Source: Acidimicrobiia bacterium | GTDB lineage: Bacteria; Actinomycetota; Acidimicrobiia; Spongiisociales; Spongiisociaceae | Length of the DNA: 64,000 nt | Direction of reading: 5' to 3' | Assembly: GCA_009841105.1 (NCBI GenBank) | Contig: VXMM01000054.1 | Location: 1 to 64,000 of the forward strand | Part shown: positions 34,686 through 43,375 of the stretch, piece by piece | Numbering within the stretch: the stretch's first letter is position 1 | How the letters are laid out: every line of letters starts with the position of its first letter | Position numbers and translations under genes: made by a program | The notes under the pieces: model-generated | What the model was told of the DNA's origin: nothing | Seen by the model: only the letters and a program-made list of their open reading frames with translations | The model's database searches: none

Positions 34686-35150
34686 ATGTCGATCGATATC
34701 GCGGGTTTCAGCCATACCGCGCTCGCCGTGCCCGACCTCGAGACAGCCATGGGCATGTACGGGACCGCACTCGGCCTGACATGGGCACGCCCCCAGCAAC
34801 GAGCAATGAGTATCCGGGTCGCGGCCGGTGACCTGACGACGGAGATCCGGTTCACATACTCCCGGCAAGGTCCGCCCTACCTTGAGCTCATCGAGGGTGC
34901 CGCCGGCACGATCTGGGCACCGGTGAGCGGGCTCCATCACATCGGACTGTGGAGCCATCAACTCGAGATCGACGCCGCGCAGTTGGAGCATCGAGGGATG
35001 GCCCTCGAGGTGGCCGGCCTCAGCAGATCAGGCGAGCAGCCCTCCGGATTCACCTACCACCGTTCGGCCCACGGGCTGAGGGTCGAGCTGGTGGACGCCG
35101 CGGCGCGGGCCGCTTTCGAACGCTGGCTCGCGGGAGGGGACTTTCGCTGA
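34686..35150 (+). CDS. VOC/glyoxalase-superfamily protein 2
   Basis: 154-residue VOC protein, similar to its neighbour. GFSHTALAVPDLETAMGMYG gives the N-terminal His and LHHIGLWSHQLE the second. ATG at 34686 has GAGGAGG 6 nt upstream. Similarity to the preceding gene indicates tandem duplication (for example both have PPYLELI/PPHLELI and WLAGG ends). Confidence 0.85.
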   Translation: MSIDIAGFSHTALAVPDLETAMGMYGTALGLTWARPQQRAMSIRVAAGDLTTEIRFTYSRQGPPYLELIEGAAGTIWAPVSGLHHIGLWSHQLEIDAAQLEHRGMALEVAGLSRSGEQPSGFTYHRSAHGLRVELVDAAARAAFERWLAGGDFR

Positions 35151-35216
35151 CGGGGGCGACGCCCGGCGGGGCCGGTTCGGGTCATCGCCGTCGAAGTGGC
35201 CGGACCGCGCGTTGTT

Positions 35217-35433
35217 AGGGCCGGTTCACGCTATGCCCGCTCGTTTTCAATCACGGATCCCGTGGTCGGTCCGTGGGGCGGCGGTGGGATATGGCGCCGC
35301 CAGCGGCGTCTATGGCAAGGACTGCGGACGCAGGCGTACCCGCAGGGTACGTTGAGGAGGCAGGACGCAGCCAGAGGCGTTGATAGCGGTCCAGAGCACG
35401 CCGACCGCAACACAGACCGACCACGATCAAGTA
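35217..35433 (+). repeat. Dispersed element family 1, full copy with leader (copy B)
   Basis: Leader GGTTCACGCTATGCCCGCTC (35223-35242) to GGATCCCGTGG, then body. Closing stem: 35262-35275 with 35411-35424 (13 of 14 paired; one C-A mismatch). CGTACCC (35335-35341) and GGGTACG (35345-35351) form a hairpin before GTTGAGGAGGCAGGACGCAGC; AGAGCACGCC (35393-35402) follows. Ends with GATCAAG at 35425-35431. About 90% identical to copy A at 48.9 kb. Intergenic between two VOC genes on the same strand; it may interrupt their operon. Confidence 0.7.
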
Positions 35434-35463
35434 GATTGACGCCGAACCGTCCGAGGGGCAACG

Positions 35464-36012
35464 ATGCCGTCCGTCCACATCGATCACGTCGCTATGTGTG
35501 TGCGCGATCTGGAAGCGGCGATCGCTGATTGGCGCGACATTCTCGGAGTTCTCTCGCCGGAGCACACACTGCAGCTGACCCGAGGTGAAGGCACGGCCGA
35601 CGGCGTTCACATGGTCTGGGCAACCTTTCAGAATCCCGATCCCCGCGGCATCAGCATTCAGCTGTGGGCACCGGGCACGCCGGGAACCTGGGTCGACAAA
35701 CTGCTCGACCGCCGCGGCGAGTTCGTCCACCACATCGCGTTTCTCTCCGACGACTTCGGCCACACGGTTGAGCAATGTCGTCAAGCTGGACTACCGGTTC
35801 TGCTCGACGAGAACAGCGGTCCTCCCGACATTCCATGGCTGCAGTGGAATTTCATCGGAGAGGACAAGGCGCACGGGGTGCTGATCGAACTCGCTACCCG
35901 GTACCAAGCTGTGGGCGATCGCTGGTATCCCCATCCCGGCAACGCCGAGAACAGCCATCTCGCTGCGGAGCTTCGGCAGCGTTGGGACGAGGTACCCTCC
36001 GGCGAAGACTGA
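35464..36012 (+). CDS. VOC-superfamily protein 3, methylmalonyl-CoA-epimerase-like
   Basis: 182-residue VOC protein starting MPSVHIDHVAMCVRDLEAAI; FVHHIAFLSDDF supplies a second His and GVLIELATRY ends the core with the metal Glu. The arrangement is like methylmalonyl-CoA epimerase and related enzymes, but the protein has a C-terminal extension of about 30 residues. Convergent with the acyl-CoA ligase gene 28 bp away. Confidence 0.82.
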   Translation: MPSVHIDHVAMCVRDLEAAIADWRDILGVLSPEHTLQLTRGEGTADGVHMVWATFQNPDPRGISIQLWAPGTPGTWVDKLLDRRGEFVHHIAFLSDDFGHTVEQCRQAGLPVLLDENSGPPDIPWLQWNFIGEDKAHGVLIELATRYQAVGDRWYPHPGNAENSHLAAELRQRWDEVPSGED

Positions 36013-36040
36013 CCGGGCGGCGCATCGTCGGGGAGGTCGC

Positions 36041-37681
36041 TTACCCGCCGCGATCTAGTTCGCTCTGGATCCACTCCCGAAGCCGATACTTCTGGATCTT
36101 TGTCGCGGACATGGGCCACTCGGTTACGAAGCGCACGTAGCGGGGCACCTTGAAGCTCGCGATCTTGTCGCGGCAGTACTCGACGAGCTCGTCGGCCGTT
36201 GTCTCGATGCCGTCATGGAGCTCGACGAAGGCTGCGGGCACCTCGACATATTTGGGATCCGGCGCAGACACGACCTGCGCGATCTTTACCGCCGGATGCG
36301 TGCCGAGATACGACTCGATCTCGACAGCTGCGACGTTTTCACCTCCGACTTTGAGCATGTCCTTGAGGCGCCCGTGGTAGCTGATGCGCCCGTCGGCGTC
36401 GAGGCTGCCGAGGTCCCCCGTGTGAAGCCAACCGTCGGCGTCCATCGTCTCTGCCGTCTTTTGCGGGTCCCGGTAGTAGCCCTCGAAGAGGCAGTAACCC
36501 CGAATGTTGATCTCGCCATGCTCGTCGACACCTCGCGGCTCGCCCGTCTCCGGGTCCACGATACGAATCTCGATCCCCGAGAAAGGGCGCCCGCACGTGG
36601 TCGAGCGTTCGTCGAGAGTGTCGGTCAGTTCGTTGAAGGAGACCACCCCGGCGGCTTCGGTGAGACCGTACGCGCTGACCTGGACGGCGTCGGGATATGC
36701 GGCTTGAAACGCCGTAAGCATGTCGGGCGAGGCCACGTTGTTGACCACTCTGACTCGTGTCAGGTCGACTTCTTTCCATCTCGGATTGTGTATCAGCGCA
36801 GTGGTCAGGGTCGGGAAGGAAGGAAACAACACCGTCGGTCGCTCCGTCACGATCTGGTCGATTGCGGCGTCGGGTTCGAAATGCGTCATGGACAGAAAAG
36901 TGGCGCCAGCGTCGAACACGGCCGTGATCGGCAGAATCACCGACATGTGGAACATCGGTAGCGGGTCCCAGAACACATCGTCAGCGGTCAAGAGGTAACG
37001 CTGCCGGCTCATGGCGCGACCGCTGCGGACCAGGGCCTCGTGAGTAAGGGGACAGCCTTTCGGAAGGTCGGTGGTCCCCGACGTGTAGATCATGATGCAC
37101 ACGCTGCGCACCGCCACCCTTGCTGCGAGCTGCTCGATTTCCTCCTCGCTGGTCCGCTCTGCGGCCGCTTCGAACTGTCCCTGCGAGAGCATTCCGTCCG
37201 GCTGGGATCCCCCGAGACCAACTACTGAACGCAGACGTGGCGCGGAGGAGAGATGGAGTTCCGTGACGTTCGCCGTCTCGCCGATGCCGGGAAGGCTCGC
37301 TCGCACCAACTCAACGAAATCGACACGGTCAGGAGCCACGTCAGTGGTGATGAGGATGTCGAGATCCGCGTTCTCGATGAGGTAACCGAGCTCGTGTTCC
37401 TTGTATCTGGCGTTGATCGGGACCGCAACGGCCCCTAGGAGGGCAACGCCAAAAAGAAGCTCTACGTACTCGATCTGGTTCGGCATGAACAATCCGACGT
37501 GATCCCCGGGCCCGATCCCGAGCGCACGGAGTGACCGGGCCCGCCGGATTGCACTAGCGAGCAGTTGCGAGTAGCTGAGGCGACCGCCGGGAAAAGCCAG
37601 GGCCACATGCTCTGGCGACCGCCGCGCCGCTGCCATGAGGAGACCTCCCCAGGTCGTCACCTCAACCGGGGAGCTCCGCAT
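36041..37681 (-). CDS. Acyl-CoA synthetase 1 (AMP-forming)
   Basis: 546-residue ANL-family ligase that activates a carboxylic acid via acyl-AMP to its CoA thioester. P-loop-like motif YTSGTTDLPKG, the YGLTEA aromatic/T motif, DGWLHTGDLG, and hinge HGRLKDMLKVGGENVA; the catalytic Lys is probably in MSATKIQKYRL near the C-terminus. ATG at 37681 overlaps the VOC stop (TGATG). Paralogue of the ligase at 41.2-42.8 kb, same length and same divergent context. Confidence 0.93.
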   Translation of the reverse strand: MRSSPVEVTTWGGLLMAAARRSPEHVALAFPGGRLSYSQLLASAIRRARSLRALGIGPGDHVGLFMPNQIEYVELLFGVALLGAVAVPINARYKEHELGYLIENADLDILITTDVAPDRVDFVELVRASLPGIGETANVTELHLSSAPRLRSVVGLGGSQPDGMLSQGQFEAAAERTSEEEIEQLAARVAVRSVCIMIYTSGTTDLPKGCPLTHEALVRSGRAMSRQRYLLTADDVFWDPLPMFHMSVILPITAVFDAGATFLSMTHFEPDAAIDQIVTERPTVLFPSFPTLTTALIHNPRWKEVDLTRVRVVNNVASPDMLTAFQAAYPDAVQVSAYGLTEAAGVVSFNELTDTLDERSTTCGRPFSGIEIRIVDPETGEPRGVDEHGEINIRGYCLFEGYYRDPQKTAETMDADGWLHTGDLGSLDADGRISYHGRLKDMLKVGGENVAAVEIESYLGTHPAVKIAQVVSAPDPKYVEVPAAFVELHDGIETTADELVEYCRDKIASFKVPRYVRFVTEWPMSATKIQKYRLREWIQSELDRGG

Positions 37682-38247
37682 CAGTCGGCGGCGCCTCGGA
37701 GAACCGGCCGATTGCCCTTCCAGACGACCTTCCCGCTCAGGACGGCTTCCTCGGTGATGCCGGGGACCGGGGTTCCCCAGTCGAGGTTGCTGTCCACGAA
37801 TTGGAACAATGCCCCGAAGCCGCTCTTGGGACGGAGGAACGTCTCGCGCCATGTCGGTCTCGAGAGGTCGGTGCCGGTGACCTCGAATCCTGCCGACTCC
37901 AGTTCCGGTATGAGCGCCTCGATGTCCTCGAAGAACAAGGTGGCGTGGTGAAAGCCCTCGCCGTGCCTATCGATGAACCGCGCGATGACCCCTTCGTCAT
38001 CCAGCGGCATGAGAAGCTCGATCTTGGTTCCCGGAGCGAGCTTGTACTGGAGAGACCGCATGGCGAGTCTCTCGTCGTCTCCGCCGGTGACGAAGGTCGC
38101 GCCCAACAGATCTCGAACGAGAACCACCGCCCTGTCAAGAGACCGAACCGCGAGAGCGATGTGGTCGAACGAAAGCGCACGAGCCTCAGCGATCGCCGGA
38201 GCCCGAGTGCTGGGGTCCTGGGAGCGATCGGATTGCTGCACCAGCAC
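37681..38247 (-). CDS. VOC-superfamily protein 4
   Basis: 188-residue protein from the GTG at 38247 (GGAGG 4 nt upstream; a second GTG at 38241 has 10 nt spacing). LSFDHIALAVRSLDRAVVLV, GEGFHHATLFFEDIEAL and a C-terminal tail. The second half resembles methylmalonyl-CoA epimerase-like VOC proteins. Upstream of and coupled to acyl-CoA ligase 1; the frame running further to 38385 lies over the divergent gene remnant and is rejected. Confidence 0.78.
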   Translation of the reverse strand: MLVQQSDRSQDPSTRAPAIAEARALSFDHIALAVRSLDRAVVLVRDLLGATFVTGGDDERLAMRSLQYKLAPGTKIELLMPLDDEGVIARFIDRHGEGFHHATLFFEDIEALIPELESAGFEVTGTDLSRPTWRETFLRPKSGFGALFQFVDSNLDWGTPVPGITEEAVLSGKVVWKGNRPVLRGAAD

Positions 38248-38264
38248 GCTACCTCCGGCTCGAA

Positions 38265-38290
38265 TCGCGTTTGATATCGTACCCCGCGTG
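38265..38290. promoter_or_regulatory. TTTGATATC site in divergent promoter 1
   Basis: TTTGATATC at 38270-38278 lies between the VOC/ligase transcript (minus) and the CMD remnant/oxidoreductase transcript (plus). The sequence from 38265 through the first codons of the CMD gene is nearly identical (two mismatches in about 50) to that at 42873. It contains one half of the palindrome found before icmF. Confidence 0.5.
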
Positions 38291-38488
38291 TCAGAACCGA
38301 CGCCGATTGCCGTCCCGGGTGAGCCGGAGGGCCGCGAAGACACCACTCCGGGCCTGATCACAGCATTACACGGCGCCCAAGTCACCGGCGAGACCAGCTG
38401 TTTCCTGCGCGCTGCCCGAGAGTTCGGTGCTGCGGTCGATGGCTCCTGTCCCGCGCTGAGGGCAAGGCGCCCGGAGGTGTATCGGTGA
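38288..38488 (+). pseudogene. Truncated carboxymuconolactone-decarboxylase-like gene
   Basis: 66 codons from the GTG at 38288: SEPTPIAVPGEPEGRED is nearly the same as the start of the intact CMD gene at 42896 (PEPTPIAVPAELEGLND), including TPGLITALHGAQV versus VPGLISALRDARV. From about codon 40 the similarity is lost, and the CMD core is missing. The frame still ends in a GTGA overlap with the oxidoreductase gene, so the 5' segment may now serve as a coupled leader. Confidence 0.7.
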
Positions 38489-39879
38489 CCGATTTCGACG
38501 CCATCGTCATAGGAGCCGGAGCCGCCGGCCTCAGCGCTGCGGCCCTACTGGCCACCGAGGGCCAGCGTGTTCTGGTCGTGGAGCGAAGCAACTTTCTGGG
38601 CGGCCGCGGCATGGCCACCAACGACGAAGGCTACGAACTGAACCTCGGGGCCCATCTCCTCGAAGACCCCGGATCGGGGATAACGAGGATCTTTCAGCAT
38701 GTCGGAAAGGAGCTGCGCCACGGGCCATGTAACACCGACATGCCGGTTTGGGATCACGTCACAGAGGCCTGGGGGTCGATTCGAGACCGCTACTCGGGCG
38801 GCAAAGAGCAGCTGAAGAAGGTAATCCACGCGCTGGTGACCACTCCGTACGAGGAGCTCGAGCAGTGGGATGACCGGCCGATGCGCAGCTGGATCTCTCA
38901 ATACACCGACCACGAGGGCGTGAGCGACCTCTTCGAGTTCATCAGCGTCATGGAGTGCATGACGGAGGATTGGTGGGACCACTCGGCGAGCGACAACCTC
39001 TTCAATCGAAAGATGCACTACTCCGAGAGGCGCATGGCGGCATACTCGTTCTGGCCGGAGGGAGGCTGGGACAAGATCTTCACCACTCTCCGAGACGTTG
39101 TCGTGGATCGGGGTGGGGAGGTTCGGCTGGGGCGGCGAGTCAGCCGCGTGCTGATAGCCGACGGCGAGGTGAAGGGGATCGCACTGGCCCGACCGGATGC
39201 CGTCCTGCCGAACGAGATCTTCCACGACGAGATCGTCACCGCTCCGGTGGTGGTCTCGACCCTGCCGGTGTGGCATGTGCTCCAGATCGTGCCCGAACAG
39301 CAGCTACCGGATTGGTACGTGGGTCAGATCAAGTACCTCGCCCAGGACCGCTGGCGCATTTCTTGGGCGGGGCTCTATGTCGCCACCGAAGAGCCCGTTG
39401 CCGTCATCGACCGGCAGGAAATCGCGACCTGGCTGCACAGCCCGCTCGGACGTACCTCCGGGTTCATGTTCGAGATGACCGCCATGGACCCCTCGGTGGC
39501 CCCCGAAGGCCGGCACCTCTACGTCATGGGCTCGATGCTGCACCGGTTCAACAGAGGACGTGACATCGACTTCGTCAAACGGAAGTTCGACGAGTTCGAA
39601 CAGGACGTCGAGACCATGTGGCCGGCGCTGCGGAATCACGTCTTCAAGCGGCGCCATTACACCTTCGACCCCTCGTTCGGCGTTATCCAGAAGCCGGGCC
39701 TGGTCGGCCGTTATCGCCCGCACTGGAAGGCACCCAACGTGTCAGGTCTCTACTTCGCGAGCGAAACCTTCAAGTCACGCGGCATAGGGGTCGACCGAGC
39801 CGCCAGAGCCGGGCTGACGTGCGCCGAAGACATTCTCGGGCGCCGATTGTGGCCGCTCGATGAAGGGTGGCGTTACTAG
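38485..39879 (+). CDS. Phytoene-desaturase-like FAD oxidoreductase
   Basis: 464-residue flavoprotein of the phytoene dehydrogenase/carotenoid isomerase-like family. N-terminal dinucleotide fold AIVIGAGAAGLSAAALLATEGQ with the acidic VVERSNFLGGRG; C-terminal FAD contact FASETFKSRGIGVDRAARAG. Used in desaturation or isomerisation of a hydrophobic substrate; not a true carotenoid gene by context. Start GTG 38485 overlaps the preceding stop. Confidence 0.85.
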   Translation: MTDFDAIVIGAGAAGLSAAALLATEGQRVLVVERSNFLGGRGMATNDEGYELNLGAHLLEDPGSGITRIFQHVGKELRHGPCNTDMPVWDHVTEAWGSIRDRYSGGKEQLKKVIHALVTTPYEELEQWDDRPMRSWISQYTDHEGVSDLFEFISVMECMTEDWWDHSASDNLFNRKMHYSERRMAAYSFWPEGGWDKIFTTLRDVVVDRGGEVRLGRRVSRVLIADGEVKGIALARPDAVLPNEIFHDEIVTAPVVVSTLPVWHVLQIVPEQQLPDWYVGQIKYLAQDRWRISWAGLYVATEEPVAVIDRQEIATWLHSPLGRTSGFMFEMTAMDPSVAPEGRHLYVMGSMLHRFNRGRDIDFVKRKFDEFEQDVETMWPALRNHVFKRRHYTFDPSFGVIQKPGLVGRYRPHWKAPNVSGLYFASETFKSRGIGVDRAARAGLTCAEDILGRRLWPLDEGWRY

Positions 39880-40014
39880 TTGTAGTGGCCGGTTGCCAGT
39901 AGCCAATGGGCAACCTGGAGGTAATCAAGCTCCTTGTGCCCCTAGGCCTGTTCGATGGCATTTGTTACTCCCTAGGTGACAACATCCACTGACCACTGAC
40001 CACTGACCTGCTAC
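39880..40014. other. Intergenic with short tandem ACTGACC repeats
   Basis: Convergent gap. GGTTGCCAGTAGCCAATGGGCAACC (39892-39916) has complementary ends, and CACTGACCACTGACCACTGACC (39989-40010) is a tandem repeat of 7 bp. Similar low-complexity ACTAC/ACTGACC text occurs at 49280-49315. No gene seen. Confidence 0.4.
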
Positions 40015-41139
40015 TCAGGCAGACTTGAGCAGGTCCTTGAGGTCGTTCATGGCCTTGAAGCTGAACCGTGCCAGGTCAGGGTCGGCGAGACCGGTGACGT
40101 TCCACATCACCAGATGGCGCAGGCCCGCGGCGTGGTAGTCACCGATCTGAGCGGCGACCTGCTCCACGGTGCCCGCAAAGGCATAATGCGCCGACACCCT
40201 CGGAGGAATCGCCTCGACGATCCGATTCACCTCCTCGACCGGGACCCGGCTCGGGATGAAGTCATGGAACCCCCCGGCTTCGCCCAGCGGAGGCGTGACC
40301 CCGAGGCTCTCGAAGGCCCAATTCGGCATGAGGATGCAGATCATCCGGATCATCGGAGAAGCGAGGAGTCGCGCCACGGTCCGCTCATCCGGTCCGATCA
40401 GCACATAGCCGAGCATCCCGGGTGTGAATCGATCAAGCTTCCGCCCTGCCTCTCTGGCACCAGCGTGGATCCGGTCCAACGCAGCGCGGTACGCCGCGGG
40501 CGACATCTTCGTGGGGAGCCACCCGTCCGCGTACCGGCCGGTCAGCGAGAGCATCCTCGGTCCGTGTGCAGCCAGCCAGATCTCCGGCGGTCTCTCGCCA
40601 TACGGGTCGAGGCCCATGACCGCGTCCTCCAGCCGGAAGTGGTCACCTTCGAAGTCGACCGTCTCGGCACCCGCGTTGATGAGCAGCCGGATCACCTCCA
40701 GCCCTTCGGCCAGCTTGCCGACGGGCCGATCCCACTCGATCCCGTACGGCTGGATGTTGAGCTGTTCGCCTGAGCCGACTCCCAGAATCGCCCGGCCCTT
40801 CGTCATGTGGTCCAACGTGAGAATCGTCTGGGCAACTGACGCGGGATGACGGCGCAGCAGATCGGTCACACATGTGCCGAGGCGGATCCGTTCCGTCTGC
40901 GCACCGACTGCCGCCATCATCGCGAAGGGATCGACGTGTACGTGGCCCGAAGGTTGATGTCTTGCGAGTGGTGTGAAGTCGTCAGTCCACATGCTGTCCG
41001 GGTGCCATCCCATGAGGTGGTCCGGCCACCACACGGCGTCGTAGCCGGCTTGATCCATCTTGACACCGAGAGCCACGCCGCGATCGACGGGTGGAGTGAT
41101 CTGGCCGGGGGCACCGAGTTGGATGTCCAAGATCGTCAT
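40015..41139 (-). CDS. LLM-class F420-dependent oxidoreductase 2
   Basis: 374-residue luciferase-like protein beginning MTILDIQLGAPGQITPP. AVWWPDHLMGWHPDSMW, GRAILGVGSGEQLNIQPYG and PPEIWLAAHGPRMLSLTGR are typical of the F420-dependent branch related to methylene-H4MPT reductase and glucose-6-phosphate dehydrogenase (FGD). Substrate unknown. Downstream of acyl-CoA ligase 2 on the same strand. Confidence 0.9.
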   Translation of the reverse strand: MTILDIQLGAPGQITPPVDRGVALGVKMDQAGYDAVWWPDHLMGWHPDSMWTDDFTPLARHQPSGHVHVDPFAMMAAVGAQTERIRLGTCVTDLLRRHPASVAQTILTLDHMTKGRAILGVGSGEQLNIQPYGIEWDRPVGKLAEGLEVIRLLINAGAETVDFEGDHFRLEDAVMGLDPYGERPPEIWLAAHGPRMLSLTGRYADGWLPTKMSPAAYRAALDRIHAGAREAGRKLDRFTPGMLGYVLIGPDERTVARLLASPMIRMICILMPNWAFESLGVTPPLGEAGGFHDFIPSRVPVEEVNRIVEAIPPRVSAHYAFAGTVEQVAAQIGDYHAAGLRHLVMWNVTGLADPDLARFSFKAMNDLKDLLKSA

Positions 41140-41180
41140 TCCTCGCGATGGCGCACCGAGCGGTCGCAGCCGGATGCTGA

Positions 41181-41199
41181 CGTGTTCACGCTATACGCG
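41181..41199 (+). repeat. Truncated family 1 leader
   Basis: CGTGTTCACGCTATACGCG is the first third of the family 1 leader; the following TCAAGG resembles the ATCAAG terminal part of the element. It ends directly at the stop of acyl-CoA ligase 2. Confidence 0.5.
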
Positions 41200-42840
41200 T
41201 CAAGGGGGAGGCCGTAGTCCGAATTCATCGGCGATTCGGCGCCGCAAGTCGACTTTTCGAATCTTGGTCGCCGACATGGGCCAGTCGGTGACGAACCGCA
41301 CATGACGAGGCACTTTGAATGAGGCGATCACGCCTTCGCACCAAGCGATCACCTCCTCGACGGACAATTCGGTCTCAGGGACTACTTCGACATACGCAAC
41401 GGGCACTTCTCCCAATCGCCCGTCGGCCAGGCCGACGACAGCTGCCATCGCGATTCCGGGATGGGCCATGAGGTGTGACTCGACCTCGATCGCCGCCACG
41501 TTCTCGCCACCGACCTTGAGCATGTCCTTGAGGCGGCCTCGATAATGGAGGAGCCCGTCGCCGTCGATCATGCCGAGGTCGCCGGAATGGAACCACCCGT
41601 CCTCGTCGAACGCTTCCGCGGTCAGGTCGGGGCGTCCGTGGTATCCCGAAAACATGGTCGGACCTCGCAGCACGATCTCACCCTCGACCCCCGCCGGGGC
41701 CCTCGCGCCATCGGCTATGTCGCGAACCTCGACCTCGGCGCCATGGAGCGCCAAACCTGGCAGGATGCGTCGCTCGATCGGGTCGTCGGGATCCGACAGA
41801 GCCATAGAACCAGCGACCTCGGTCATACCGAAACCTGTGACGACCCGTGCTCCAAACAGCTTCTCCTCGAGGTCACGCAACTGGCCGGGCGGCGCAACAT
41901 TCATGACCGTACGCACGTGGCCGAAGGAGTCGGCGTCGAAGCCCTCGGCCTCGACGAGAGCGTTCGTAATGGGCGGAAACGCCGTAAACAGAGTCGTGGC
42001 CTGTTCCTCTTCAATCAATCGAAGCCCAGCGGCGGGGTCGAAGGTGGGCATTGAACAGTAGGTACCAAACCTCGACAGCATGGCGAACAGCGGTTGGCTG
42101 CACCCGACGTGGAACATGGGCAACGGGCCGAACAGAGCATCACCTTCGCGAATACCCAATCGATCAGCAGTGTCCTCGCCCTGGCGCACCATGGCTTCGT
42201 GGGTAAGAACACAACCCTTCGGCAGGGCGGTGGTACCGGACGTGTAGAAGATGGCCGCCGGGTCGCCCGGAGCAACCCGCGCCGCGGCGCGCTCGACCGC
42301 CCCTTCAGGCACACTCCCTCCGGCGGCGTCCCACAGGGCTGAGGGCAGGAATCCTTGGGCTCGAGAAGAGCTGAGATCGACGACGTAATCGAGGCTGGGT
42401 GTGGCCGCGAGATCGAGCCTGGCGCCACCGGCGGCCTCGCCCTCGGTGGAGAGTTCGGGGAATGCCCTGCTGATACGCTCGACGTACGAGACCGCGCCAC
42501 TCTCTTCGGCCACGAACAGCACCCGGATACCGGCGTCGGGCACGACGTGTTGCAGCTCCCGCGATTGGAACCTTCCGTTGATCGGCACGACGATCGCCCC
42601 GATCAACATCGCTCCGAACCATGCCTCGAGATAGACCAAGGAGTTCGGGAGGAGGATTCCGACCCTGTCGCCGTGGCGCACACCGAGCCCGTGCAGCGAC
42701 CGCGCGGCAGTCACCGAGCGGTCCAGCAATTGTGAGTAGGTACGTCGCTCGCCGGGGAAGACCAGAGCGTCGCGATCGGGGACACGCTCGGTGCCCCGAA
42801 TGATCAGATCACCTGCCGTGCAGACCTCCCGATACTGCAC
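41200..42840 (-). CDS. Acyl-CoA synthetase 2 (AMP-forming)
   Basis: 546-residue ANL ligase, paralogue of the one at 36.0-37.7 kb with the same length and motif set: YTSGTTALPKG, FGMTEVAG, DGWFHSGDLG, and YRGRLKDMLKVGGENVAA. The GTG at 42840 (AAGGAG 8 nt upstream) is selected; the open frame upstream covers the divergent promoter and CMD gene. Substrate is probably a relative of that of ligase 1. Confidence 0.94.
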   Translation of the reverse strand: MQYREVCTAGDLIIRGTERVPDRDALVFPGERRTYSQLLDRSVTAARSLHGLGVRHGDRVGILLPNSLVYLEAWFGAMLIGAIVVPINGRFQSRELQHVVPDAGIRVLFVAEESGAVSYVERISRAFPELSTEGEAAGGARLDLAATPSLDYVVDLSSSRAQGFLPSALWDAAGGSVPEGAVERAAARVAPGDPAAIFYTSGTTALPKGCVLTHEAMVRQGEDTADRLGIREGDALFGPLPMFHVGCSQPLFAMLSRFGTYCSMPTFDPAAGLRLIEEEQATTLFTAFPPITNALVEAEGFDADSFGHVRTVMNVAPPGQLRDLEEKLFGARVVTGFGMTEVAGSMALSDPDDPIERRILPGLALHGAEVEVRDIADGARAPAGVEGEIVLRGPTMFSGYHGRPDLTAEAFDEDGWFHSGDLGMIDGDGLLHYRGRLKDMLKVGGENVAAIEVESHLMAHPGIAMAAVVGLADGRLGEVPVAYVEVVPETELSVEEVIAWCEGVIASFKVPRHVRFVTDWPMSATKIRKVDLRRRIADEFGLRPPP

Positions 42841-42872
42841 GGTCAAGCTCCTTCGTCCCGCTGTCGGTCCCC

Positions 42873-42898
42873 TCGCGTTTGATATCGTACCCGGCGTG
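42873..42898. promoter_or_regulatory. TTTGATATC site in divergent promoter 2
   Basis: TTTGATATC at 42878-42886, followed by GTACCC, between ligase 2 (minus) and the intact CMD gene (plus). The segment repeats 38265 onward almost exactly, so the two divergent promoters descend from one duplication, and both contain a half site of the icmF/marR palindrome. Confidence 0.5.
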
Positions 42899-43264
42899 CC
42901 AGAACCGACGCCGATTGCCGTCCCTGCCGAGCTGGAGGGCCTCAACGACGCCGTTCCGGGCCTGATCTCAGCATTACGCGACGCGCGAGTCGTCGGCGAG
43001 GCCGGCAGTTCCCTCGACGAGCGAGAAATCGAACTCGTTCGGATCGCCACCCTGGTTGCGCTCGGAGCCCCTGCGGCGTCGTTTCGGGCTCATGTCACTC
43101 GAGCGTTGTCTGCCGGCGCGTCGGTAGATGAGGTGTGGGGATCGGTCGCCGCCATCGCCACTCTCGTGGGCGTTCCCCGGCTCGTCGCATCGGCGCCTCA
43201 CATCGCAGCTGCTCTCGAAGGTCACGAAGCCGGCCGCGAGGACGGACCACCTACCACACGTTAG
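42896..43264 (+). CDS. Carboxymuconolactone decarboxylase-like protein
   Basis: 122-residue AhpD/CMD-fold protein from the GTG at 42896. DEREIELVRIATLVALGAPAAS is the core helix; the CxxC pair of AhpD is absent (no Cys), so peroxidase chemistry is not expected. AGASVDEVWGSVAAIATLVG matches CMD-like decarboxylases. Paralogue of the truncated copy at 38288. Its last codons overlap an 18-bp palindrome (43251-43268). Confidence 0.82.
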   Translation: MPEPTPIAVPAELEGLNDAVPGLISALRDARVVGEAGSSLDEREIELVRIATLVALGAPAASFRAHVTRALSAGASVDEVWGSVAAIATLVGVPRLVASAPHIAAALEGHEAGREDGPPTTR

Positions 43265-43268
43265 GTAG
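43251..43268. promoter_or_regulatory. 18-bp palindrome, candidate TetR-type operator 1
   Basis: CTACC-ACACGTTA-GGTAG; on the other strand it reads CTACCTAACGTGTGGTAG, differing in two adjacent positions from CTACCTAACGTTCGGTAG at 59148. It lies 108 bp before the acyl-CoA dehydrogenase gene at 43376. Length and symmetry are as for TetR-family regulators of acyl-CoA catabolism; the regulator is not in the window. Confidence 0.55.
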
Positions 43269-43375
43269 GCTGTACATGTGGATCGCGCGGGTGAGTGACG
43301 GCGATCTCCGCCTGGCCATTTCAAGAGGATCGGGCAGCTTTTAACGCGAATCGATAGCCGGCAAGGAAGGCTGAC

